Source: Rhipicephalus microplus
Taxonomy: Eukaryota > Arthropoda > Arachnida > Ixodida > Ixodidae
NCBI RefSeq assembly: GCF_043290135.1
Contig: NC_134700.1
Coordinates: 157,124,053 to 157,188,052, forward strand
Reading direction: 5' to 3'
DNA: 64,000 nt
A program made the position numbers and the translations under genes. The notes beneath the pieces are model-generated. The model did not search any database. It saw nothing but the letters and a program-made list of their open reading frames with translations, and had not been told where the DNA came from. This document shows positions 51,201 through 63,200 of this stretch, piece after piece. The stretch's first letter is position 1. Each line of letters opens with the position of its first letter.

Positions 51201-54200
51201 TGAGGAGGATGCGGAGCATAGAATTGGTTAACGGGGTGTTAAAGTGCGACTTACTTGGGTCGATGGCTAAATTGGTTAACGTGGTTGTGAAATGGGGTGT
51301 TAAATTGCGACTTACTTGGGTCGATGGCTAAATTGGTTAACGTGGTTGTAGGAGGGGGTGTTAAATGAGTGAACACGTACACACGTATGCGAAAGGGCGG
51401 CGCTGGTCGAAGGGACGTCGATCATTGTGTTTGTGGATTCGTTGGAATTCATTTCACCGCGACCTTGGACGTCGACGCGCCGTACAAACCAACGGACGAG
51501 CGGCAACTGAGCGAGCGAGCGCCGGCCTTGAGTATATATACAGCGCGACGGCGCATGCGCTGTCAGCTGTCGAATGTTCTCGAAGGAGAAGCGCGCGCGC
51601 GGCACAGATGGCGACGGCGCGACGGCGCATGCGCTGTCAGCTGTCGAATGTTCTCTAAGGAGAAGCGCGCGCGGCACAGATGGTGGGCGACGGCGCGACG
51701 GCGCATGCGCGCGCGTCAGCTGTCGAGTGTTTGAGAAGCGTTGCGGACGGCGCACTACAAGGCGCGAGTATAAGATGCTTCCGCATCTAAAATAGTCTTA
51801 CGTTGGCCTTGCCGACAAGATCGACGAAGCTGTAGGAGAGCGTGTTGCCCACGTGTTCGGCAACGATGGCGTTCCGGTACAGTGCCACGTCCTCGAAAGT
51901 GAAGAGCAGCCAGAGCAGCATCATGGGCAGCAGCCAACTGAACAGAGGGATCTTGAGCTGCCGCGAGACGCAGGTGGCTCGCTTGCAGAACACCGCCCAC
52001 ATGCGGCGTGCGCATCCCGGATTCGAGGAGACCGTGCTCACCATTACGTTTACTAAGGTGTCTGCACGAAGGCGAAATACAATTTGTCAATTGATTCCTG
52101 TATAGCCTGACCTTTTTAACGAATGATGAATCGACTGTAATTGCTGGGTATATCTGCCCCAAAATCAGGATACCACGGTTAGGGACGCTATGTGCCCGAA
52201 TGAAAGAAACAGAATCATTTTAGAACATTAGGACATTGGGCAAGTTGGTGCAAAGTTTAATAAAATATTTGTCGCGCAACTCAGCTAAGCAGGAGAAAAA
52301 AGGCGTCGACGAAGTTGAGCGCCGGGCTTTCAACACGTTTATTCTTTACTCACATCACCCAATTATATATGCTTCCAGAAGGCGCGCGAAGAGGAGGTGC
52401 AGCACAAGGAACTCTCACATTGCATAAAAAATGGAGCAAAGCTATAGCACAGTGCTATCTAGAAATAGGAATTCTTTCTTGTACAAAATGATCGACGAGC
52501 CACTGACGCATTCGTTCCCCATCATCTGTATCTGATATGCATCTAGTACTTCGCCTGCTAACGTCTGCCTGGTTCATTCTATCAGAGGAGTTCGTCCAAA
52601 CAGTGGTGCGCAGCCGCACGAAGCACAACGAAATGACAAGTCCACGCATGGTCGTGCGCATCTATACTAAGCACGTCGGCGCAGCAAAAAGCTTTCTCAA
52701 TTCATGCTTAGTCGCACTTCAGCGTGCAAGGACAAAACTGTGGCTCCTCTATTCTCGATAGATGGAACACCAAATACAGGGAATGCGGGCACAGAGCTCC
52801 AAGAGCTAGCTGGGGGCCGAGAATACCACTGAAACGTCCCGCCTGTTTGGAACATTCTTTTTTCAAATTGTGGGCGGAACCCGTGGTTTCTTTTCCTGCA
52901 CAGCCTCGTGCTTCCTGCTGCACCATTTAAGCTTCCGAACCAGAGATTCGGACACCGTGGTAATGGCCCCCCAAGGAAAAACTGCTGAAACCAGCCTTGA
53001 AAGCAGCTCCTGACAACTGGCCTTCACGGGGGGACTGCACGACTTCAACAACGCAGACCGCCGACACAATGTCGCAGTGGCTCTGTGGCAAACACTGTGC
53101 AGCAACCTGCGCAGCCACGTTTCGTCTGTGGTTAGGGCGGCGTGACACGGCCACTTGCTGCAACACGCTTACGATAAGGGACAGTTCCACCGCCGCTTAA
53201 TCACTGGCTTACGTCACCACTAGTGGTTATAAAACCTAAGCTGCTAAGCTCGGTTCATTCATTTCTCGGTTACTTCTGACAATACTTCTGAATAGCGTGG
53301 CGTCAGTGTGTTCCATCTGATGCTTTTCCTATAGATCGAATAAACAATTGTGTTTTCCTGTTGATTTGATTTGATTGATATGTGGGCTTTAACGTTTCAA
53401 AAGTATACATGGTTATGGGAGATGCCGTAGTGGAGGACGCCGCAAATTTTCACCACCTGGGGTTTTTTAACGGGCACCCAAATCTGGACACACGGGCCTA
53501 CTGCATCGAAAATGAATGTTTGTCATGTTGATATCCGTCTTTCGTGAACAGGAAATCCCGCAGCTGTTTTCGTGGTTTTCGAGGGTGCAGAATGATAAGG
53601 TAGGAGGTATCCCGTGCACGGGGGCTGTATAGTCAGGACGAATGTGTAGAGCTTAATGACGGGTTAATGAAAAAAAACTTCGAATAATTGTCATGAGGTA
53701 GCTTATCCGTAAACGTCAAGCCTTTACCGTGCTGTATAAAAGCAGATAAAACATTCTTCACATCGTCACAAGAACTTGATTGATATGCGGGGTGTAACGT
53801 CCCGAAACCACCATATGATTATCAAAAGACGCCGTGGTGGAGGGCTCCGAAAATTTCGACCACCTGGGGTTCTTTAATGAGCACTTAAATTTGAGCACAC
53901 GGGCCTACAACATTTCCGCCTCCATCGGAAACTCAGTCGCCGCCGCCGGGATTTGATTCCGCGACCTGCGGGTCAGCAGCCGAGTACTTCAGCCACTACA
54001 CCACCACGGTGGGGCATCGTCACAAGGAGTCACAGTGTTAAAGGTGCTTGAAAATACAAGAAACTCGTCATTTTCTTTAGTGCAATGTGATAGTCACTTG
54101 TGCAGCGCTCCATTCTTGTGCGCAATCTGGAATCATGTATATTTGAGTGATGTAAAGAAATAACCGAGTCTCACACCCTAACCTGTCTCCTCCTTTATTC

Positions 54201-57200
54201 CATAGTAATCTCCGTAGCGCAGCAAATATTTCATTGAAAAAAATTGAATCGCTCTTGCAGAAAGCGTGTACATGAGCTAAGAACGCTCAGAATTTCGTTT
54301 TACTACACCACATCAGTTTTCTAGGTTATATTTTCAAAAGATGTTGAAAGGCAGCTCACAGCACAGAACCATGTCTTTATGTCTGCACGTTTCCGTTGGC
54401 AGTTTAACCAGTTTTCATGTTATTGGCCCTTGTGCCATAACACTCCATTTATCATCAGTTTTCATCTCATGGAAGAGCACTAATTCCAGGCATAGTGATT
54501 TCAAGCTAAGCTCCCTAGTACCGCCCCTCATGATTCTTAAAGCATTCATGACCGTTGGCAATTACACAGTCTTTGTATTTTGTCCCCTGAGTCACAACCG
54601 GTGAAATTTGATAGATGGAGGAGCACACTTGAGGATAAAATTAAGATTTTTGTCTTAAATATTGTTTTGTTTGACCAGATCGATTGGGCAAGCGATGAAA
54701 CGTCACTACAGCCTCAATAAGTATTTTCGCTCCAACAAAAGTAATAGAATAAATATCTTATCCCAAAAGTTGCCACGGTACTGCGCCATACAGAGGAATG
54801 ATCACAGGAGAAGAAAGCGACACTTCGAGCACGCTGAAGTAGTGAATCTCCCCCACAAATAAGCACTGATTTAGAGGTTGGAGTGATTTGATAACAACAA
54901 ATATCATTCACTACATAGCTTTTAATATTTATTGCTTAGTCTACTTGTATATTATAATCTAAAAATTGTTTGGAAATTTTAAATCAGTTACGTGTCATTG
55001 CGGCATTCGCAGAAAAAACATCGCCAAAAATAGATTAGTTGTTCAAATCTAGCAGTTTTGTGGCGTTCACCTAAGGTGGACGTGGACGCACTAATACTGT
55101 ACAGAAACTGTATACTGTAGTCCGTGAGTAATTCGGGCCCATTTCTTAGTTGAACTTAACACTTAAGTCATACGTTTGACCGTTTTCTTATTGTTATTTT
55201 TTTCATTCGGTTGCCACGTTTTCACAAACGTTATTTTTTCACACAAATTCAAAGCAATATAAACTTTCGTCCAGCTCGTAGGTGAGCAACAGCTGGCTGA
55301 AATTTTGCAATTACTTAAGAAAAAAGCTGCGCGTGGTGTAAGACCAACCCTTGGTTTCGATCATGGACGCATCATGCTGCTTGATGGTCTCGGTGAGCTT
55401 ATGGTGGTGCACGTGGTGTTCTTCGGCGACACCTATGAAGACGTCTTCGAGTGAGGTCACCGTCAAGCCCAGCGACTCGATGCCCAAGTGTCTGCTCTGC
55501 TTTTCGATGTCCTGTAACGTTGAAAGATTATAATTTTTTTCTCTGATTCACTGCACTCCACTTGACGCTTGGTCGCATCTAGAAAATGATGGGGGAGATA
55601 AGGAAGCAATTTAAACAAATTTCCGCTATTGCGTTCAACGTCTACTTCTGCAACATGGAAGGGGGCCGAATATGTTCTATGTTTAGTGATAGAACGCGCA
55701 TACTAAATATGATTGCCTACAAAAACACTGGGGTGGCAGGCAGTGCTTTTAGTCAAATAAGGTGTGCGCATGAAGTCATTCACTTTGCTCCTTTAAAGAT
55801 AAACAAATTATGTGTTACTATTTTCGTGGAGCTACGACTTGTCAAAGATATCATTATCATCATCATAAGCCTGATTACGTCCACTGCAGGACAAACGCCT
55901 CTCCCATGTTCCGCCAGTCAACTCGGTCCAATGCTTGCTGCTGCCAATTTCTACTCGCAAACCTCTTTTAATCTCATCTGCCCACCTAACCTTCTGTCTA
56001 CCCTTAACCCGCTTGCCTTCTCTGGGAATCCAGTTTGTTAACCTTAATGACGAGTGATTATCCTGTCTATGCGCTACATGACCAGCCCATGTCCATTTCT
56101 TTTTCTTGATTTCAACTAAGATATTTTAACCCCAGTTTGCTCCCTAATCCCCTCTGCTCTCTTCTTGTCGCTCAAGGTTACACCTACCATTTTTCTTTCC
56201 GTTGCTCACTGCGCCGTCCTCAATTTAAGCTTAACCCTCTTTGTAAGTGTCCAGATTTCTGCTCCGTAGCTAGGTACCAGCAATATGCAGCTGTTATGTA
56301 CCTTCCTCTTGAGAGATATAGTGGCAATCTACCAGTCATGAGTTGAGAGTGCTTGCCAAATGTGCTGCACCTTATTCTGATAGTTCTAGTTACTTGAATC
56401 TCGTGGTGCAGCTCCACAGTTATTACCTGTCCTAAGTATATGTAGTCTTTTACAACTTCAAGTGCACTATTACTTATCTCGAAGCGCTGTTCTCTTCCCA
56501 GGTTGTTCTACATTACTTTCGTTTTCAGCAGATAAATTTTTGGTCCGACTTTTCTGCTCTCCTTTTCTAACTCCGTAATCATGAGTGGCCATTCGTCCCC
56601 TAAATTACTCATCAATACAATGTCATCTGCGAAGCGCAGGTTACTAAGGTACTCTCCATTAACTCTCATGCCTGACTGTTTACATTCTAGGCCTCTGAAA
56701 ACCCCCTGTAAGCACGCGGTAAATAGGATTGGGGATATTGTATCCCCCTGCCTTACACCCTTCTGGATTGGTAGTTTGTTGCTTTCTTTATGAATCACTA
56801 TGGTAGCAGTTGATCCCCTGTAGATTTCTTCCAGGATGTTTATATATTCTTCGTCGACGCCCTGATTCCACAGTGTCTGCATGACTGCTGATATTTCAAC
56901 TGAATCAAACGCCTTCTCGTAATCTATGAAGGCTACGTATTGTGGTTGGCTATGTTCTGAGCAATTCTTTATTACCTGATTGATAGTATGAATGTGGTCG
57001 ATTGTTGACTAGCCTGTTCGAAATTCTGCTTGTTTCTTTGGTTGATTGAATTCTAATGTCTTAATTCTGTAAGCAGTTAGCTTTATAAATAGCTACTATA
57101 CTACGGAACGCAAGCTGATGGGCCTGAAATCCTCAGAGTCCTTGTCATCTCCTTTCTTATGTATTAAGAGGATGTTGTCATTCTTCCAAGATTCTGGTAC

Positions 57201-60200
57201 TCTTCCCGTCAGGAGACACCTCGTAAACAGGGTGGCTAGTTTCTCTAACACAATCTGTCTTTCATCTTTCAGCAGATCCGATGCTACCTGATTCTCACCA
57301 GCAGCTTTGCCTCTTTGCATGCTCTTTAAGGCTTTTCTGACTTTTATCATTACTGGTGGAGTGTCATCTGGGTTTCATCTAGTTTTTATATCAAGGTCGT
57401 GGTTGTGCTGGCTACTCTACAGATATCTGTAAAACTTCTTTGCTAATTTTACTATCCTATTCATATTGCTAGTTACCTTGCCTTCTTTGTCCCTTAGTGC
57501 ATACATTTGTTGTTTCGTTTTGCCTATCCCAAGTTTTCTCATCACTGCTTCGACGCTTTCTCCGTTCTTCAGAGCGTTTAATTCTCTCCATGTTATACCT
57601 ACTTACGTTGTATACATTACGCTTAATAATCAACTTCGAAAGCTCTACCAACTCTATTTTGTCGGTTGTACTTGAGGCTTTCATGCTTTGACGCTTCCTA
57701 ATGCGATAATTTGTTTCCTAGGACAGCTAGCTAGTGTCCTGTCTAACTACAGTACCCCCAGTACACTCCGTAGTGATACTCGCCATATTATCACTGATTT
57801 CGTCAACGCCAGTGCTGCTTTCCTCGATAAGAGCCGAGTACCTGTGCTGAAACGTGACTCTGAATTCTTGTACTTTCCCTCTCAGTGCTAGCTCAATAAT
57901 TGGCTTCTTGCGTATACGTTCCTGTCATTCCTTCTTCATGTATAGGCGAATTCGGGACCGTACCATTCTATGATCACTGCATCGTATCATGTCAAGCACT
58001 TCCACATCTTGCACGATGCCGGATTGTGCACTCAGTATAAAGTCTATTTCGTTATTTTCGCCATTAGGGCTCCTTCATGGCCACTTACGGTTCCCTCGCT
58101 TTCGGTAGAAGGTATTCAGAATCCGTCAATTATTGCGTTATGCGAATTATACTGGTAGCTCCCGTATGGCATTTCTACTACCAATGCCATAATCTCCTAC
58201 TGCCTGGTCTCCAGCTTGTTTCTTCCCTATTTTTGCATTAAAGTCTCCCATGAGTACAGTATACTGTGTTTTTACCTTACTCATCGGCTATTTCACGTCT
58301 TTTAAGAGATGCGTTAACAAAATTTTGGTTGGTACAACTCTCAAACAATAGCATAAAAATACCAAAAATAACTCACCTGTATTCTCAAAGACACATCTAG
58401 CCTACTAGTAAGGACTCGCAAAAATGAATCGAAGGACTGCTTTCTTTAGAACGTGACACTGACTTGCTGCCTGTGTTATTTAATGCACGAGTTTTGTACC
58501 AAAAGTAAGATACCCATATTTTTACAAATAAAAACTATTACTGTTATCAATTGATACGTCATTAAAAACCTTACACTTTTGTCTAGTTTTCTACCTCGCT
58601 TCCATTTTTCGACACACTTTTGAAGATTGTGTTCCAGCGTTTGTATTGCTCAGTTAAAGAAGCCTTCCACCAACCCATTGAGGAAGCGCATCGCCTCTGC
58701 TCAGACTTGATCGTTGCTCTTGAAGGGAGGTGGCATAGAACCAGACTGACGCCACGGACGAGATTGTTGTTTCGTTTCTGGTGTATAATCAAACACCCAC
58801 GTTTATTCTCCCGTGACGACTGAGTCCAACAACTTCACTTTGTTGTCTTCCTACAACAACAATGAGTTGCCTCTCTGCACAATTTGTGGACGTGCTTAAG
58901 GGACATGCACTATTCACGATAAACCTATGTCATTTGCCTATGAACCTTCATGGGTGGCCGTTTCCTTGCGTGGAGAAAGTGAAGTAATGCTCGAACGTCG
59001 CACTCGACGGGAGCGGTGATTAACACTTCAACTCCGACGGCTGCCAAGCGAACACTGAGTGACGTAGCGAATCGCGCATGAATGTGCTTGAGAGAGGGGA
59101 TCCACTGTTCACGGTACTGTTGTCGGAATTACCGTAGCACCTTCTCTCAAGGCTGTAGCTCCATGGGAACCTCAGTTTTGACACGGACTTCGAACAACTG
59201 CGTCAAACATGTCGGGTGAACTCACCCGAAACATGTTGATGATGCGTTTAGTGGAGGGAGTATGACCCAAAAGGAAGGTGACCTCGTTGAAGGAGTCGCT
59301 CTGCAGTTTCACTTTAGGTGCATACTTGCGCAGAAGCATCTCTATGCGTGACACGTCGCAAGTGGGGCTCTTGTAGATTAACATGCGGTAGCCAGTGTTG
59401 AAGCGCTGCTTTAGGAATGTCGGAGAACCGGCGCATCTGGACAAAACAAAAAGAACGAGCTTTCATTTTTACGTGCCTAAATAAATGTCTCCGTAATGTT
59501 AAAATGAATAAGGTCCTTTTTTCAGCACTATTGTGGCTCAAATTACTTATTATAGACAACTCTGTCAGTGGGAGTTACAGAAGCGTTGGCATTTGATTAG
59601 TTATGCAAACTTCAGAATAAATAGAGTTCGGAGATAATCAGTTAAGTAGCTCTCAGAGCGACGATAGTTATAGCGCGAGAACAGAACAACGACACAAAGA
59701 CAAGAAGGACACGTGTCCTTTGTGTCCTTCCGGTCTCTGTGTCCTTCCTGTCTCTGTGCTATAACTATCGTCATGTCATACCAACTAGCCCAAGCTGGGC
59801 GAGCCCCGCCGCGGTGTTCTAGTGGCTAAGGTTCTCGGCTGCTGAGCCGCAGGTCGCGGGATTGAATCCCGGCTGCAGCGGCTGCATTTCCGATGAAGGC
59901 GGAAATGCTGTAGGCCCGTCTGCTCAGATTTGGGTGCATGTTAAAGAACCCCAGGTGGTCAAAATTTCCGGAGCCCTCCACTACGACGTCTCTCATAATC
60001 ATATGGTGGTTTAGGGAAGTTAAACCCTACATATCATCATCATCAGCTTTCTGAGCGAGTTGGTTTGTAGTAACAGGAAAAAATAACCAGCGAAAAACCA
60101 CACGAAGACAGCGAAAAAGAACCAGCGCTTGTCCTGTGTGGTGTTGTTCTTTGCTGTCTCCATGTGGTTTTTCACTGGTTCTTTTTTTTCCTATGTTCGA

Positions 60201-63200
60201 AGATAATCATAGCTAATGCAAATGACCCCAAACGAACGATTCTTAATTGCTAAACTTTCATTCGTAGTTGTCCTCCAGGGACACTTGTCACGTAACAACG
60301 TTGTGTTCATTGTTAGTACAACTAATATACAATGTGATAATGTGGTAGGCTTGCAATATGCTGTAATATTGACTGAAAGGAAAGAGCCGCAAAAGATAAA
60401 CTCCAGGGGGCAGCTCACACCAAGCACGTAGCGTGCCTATACTGTACGCATCCTTACCCTTTTCACCAATAAACGATCAGTGCAACGAAGCTTAAGATCT
60501 TTAGTTAGTGTAGGCGAATCGTGCCATAAAATCAGTCTGTAGCGTTCGCTTCACTAGCATGGTATAGTGGGTAATTTGAATAGCTCATTGCGCGTGCTCT
60601 GCTTGTATGAATGTTTCTCGGTGATTTCATTCTCGACTAAATGAAAACAACAAATCACTTATTCACACACTCCACGTACACTTATGTGGGCCAATAACAG
60701 ATAATAAGGCATCTGTACGGGACCTGAATGCTGCCATACTCACACAATTCATGCCATCTTAGCCACCAAGGGTGCATGGTGTGTAGCTGTGCAGTCTAAT
60801 ACTCGGGGAGGCAGCATCCAGGATCCATAAGGTGGTACAAAGAAGTACTGTATGCTTAGCTCCGAAAGCAGTGTTCTAGTGCTCCCATATCCCCTTTAGG
60901 ACCAAGAAGGAACTATACGAATGGGCATGCACGCGAGCATGCATGATGAAGCTTCGAGCTCTGGCACGAAGATTGTCACAGTACAAGCATTTTTTTTTCG
61001 TGGCAGCCCGAGGTAAAAGGAGTCAAATGGCGACATTACCATTTCTAAAACCATGCGCGCAATACATTACAGACATCCTGTGCTGTGTTAACAGGATTTT
61101 CGTAACATGCGTGAGAACTGTATAGCTACTCATAGATTCCCAACATTCAATGAAAACTGCGGCACCTACCGTATTCTGCCATTGACTATGATGAGTATGC
61201 GGTCAGCCAGGACGTCTGCTTCATCAAGATGCTGGGTCGTGAGGAATAGCGCGCAGCTCCTACGAATCTTAAGGAGAAGCTCCCACATCTCACGGCGGCC
61301 CTCCGGGTCCATGTTGGCCGTGGGCTCATCCAAGATGATCACCTGGGTAGTTGTTTACTGCGATTTAGTCAGTGACACGCTATAGTTATGATAACATTAA
61401 GCCCGCAAGGAAAGAAAATGGCACCCGATGAAATCTGGTAAAGTTGCGGTAGTCCACGAATTCACATCTCCCCTCTGTCACCCATTCTATAGACTTGAAG
61501 GTGAAAATCCAGCCTTACAGTGAAACACAGCCTATAGGTGCGAAGAAAACCTTCGTAGAAAGACATTTATTACTGTTAAAAGAAAGTCATAAAATGATTG
61601 GAGTATCATCAACCACTCCTTCTCATTAACGTTCTGGAGCCACTACACTAACCGAAAAGCAGTGGGAGGCCCAGTTATGAGACCTGGGGCTGAATAATCA
61701 GAGAAGCATGCTTCAACGAGTGCGAGCTATGGCGAAGGCACGCGGCTACCTTTCATAAGGAGGTCATCCACCTTGGGCGCATAATGCGTTTTCTCAAATA
61801 AAAGTCTATTTCAACTCTCTTTATAGCGTGCATGTTTTCCCTGGACTAATTAGGCTAGTTTCGTATATCTGACGTTTCAGCTGTCAATTGCTTCAGTTGG
61901 AATCTGGCAGCCTCTCTGTCAGCTGACATGGCAGAGCGACTACGGAACAAAGGATCTAAGATTGACTAAGACAATAGGCCAGTAATAATTTTCGATAGGC
62001 GGCAAAGATTTATATAATAGTGCTGGATGGGTGTAGTTTTTAACACTTTCATGCAATAGCACTTCGATGACGCTTTTTTCTTTTGTGAGCATCATTCATC
62101 TTCGCTGGCTTTTAAAGAGCAAAGCCCATGAGAACGCATGTGATTTGCGACAGTGGTGGACGAAAGCAGCTATTGTTACACACTTTTCCGATGCTACCTC
62201 GAACTTTCGTCCACCACCTTCACGTATGAACAAAAGTGGTGTGCGCCTAAAGCGAGTTCCATAGCCTTGAATTAGAATTACTTATGTATTAAAGCTGCCA
62301 TAGAGTTCACTATGACAACAGCGGCCACTTTCTTCGTATCTTCAGCTTTACCAAGCAATTATCAGTGCTTTTTTAATTATGCCTGTGGGTGGACAACTGT
62401 TTCTGTGCTATTATTCTATCGAAACTTAAACATAACTTCGGCATGCTATCGTTTACAATAAGAATAAATTGAAGAAGTGCAGCCCCAGCTCAATATCACG
62501 GTATGTCAGGAAAAGATTGAGCGAATCTACAAACGTGCTTTTGCACTGTTACACACCTCTGCATTGTATTATGAGCGCTCTAAGTACCATTGCATTGCTC
62601 ATGCTTACAGCAGTGTGAACGGAAGTGTTAAGGACGAACCTATTTCAACAATAACAACGCCATCGGGTACAATCGTTGCTACCGGACATGACGCATTGTC
62701 AGTGCGCTGATACAGCATAAAATGAATCGCTCTTATGCATCGTACCATGTCTGGCTGCACAATTCCCTTGAATACAGGGTGTACAACACTCCCAACGTTT
62801 GCATATTTTCACCCTTACCTTCGGTTTGGACACGATGGCCAGAGCAGCGCAGAGGCGTCGCTGTTGGCCCAAGGACAACGTGTCCACCAGATCAGAGCGG
62901 TACTGAATCAGACCAGTTTCGTTCAGCAGGGTGACCACTTCCTGCCGAACGCTGTCGTATGGGGTGCCCTTAACCTAGAAATGACAGTGAACAGTCAAGC
63001 AGACAAGGTGGCAGTGAAGATTACACAGGGGCCGCATGTTACATGCAACCATACAAGTGATACGAAGCTTACGACAGCGAAGAAAACTAGATGCTCTTCA
63101 ACGGTGAGGTCATCGAACAGGATGTTGTCCTGAGCACAGTAGGCGATGCTTTCGCGGGCATCCTTGGTGCACGTCATGACGTCATATCCGCCCACCAGCA

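Larger units (their letters stand above)
51174..51792 (-). repeat. Promoter-bearing dispersed repeat, copy 2 (inverted)
   Basis: Reverse orientation of the repeat at 35462-35999. Same ends (TTTTAGATGCGGAAGC... and ...AAGCTGCGGGCA), TATA box, initiator, ORF (51312-51452) and tandem units. It is 81 bp longer because the GC-rich CGACGGCGCATGCGC block is repeated. It begins 9 bases inside the intron after ABCA exon 6. Confidence 0.85.

Noticed and set aside
59801..59885. tRNA gene at the start of the SINE
   Set aside because: Good A and B boxes, but it is the head of a Ruka-like element found at several other places in the window.
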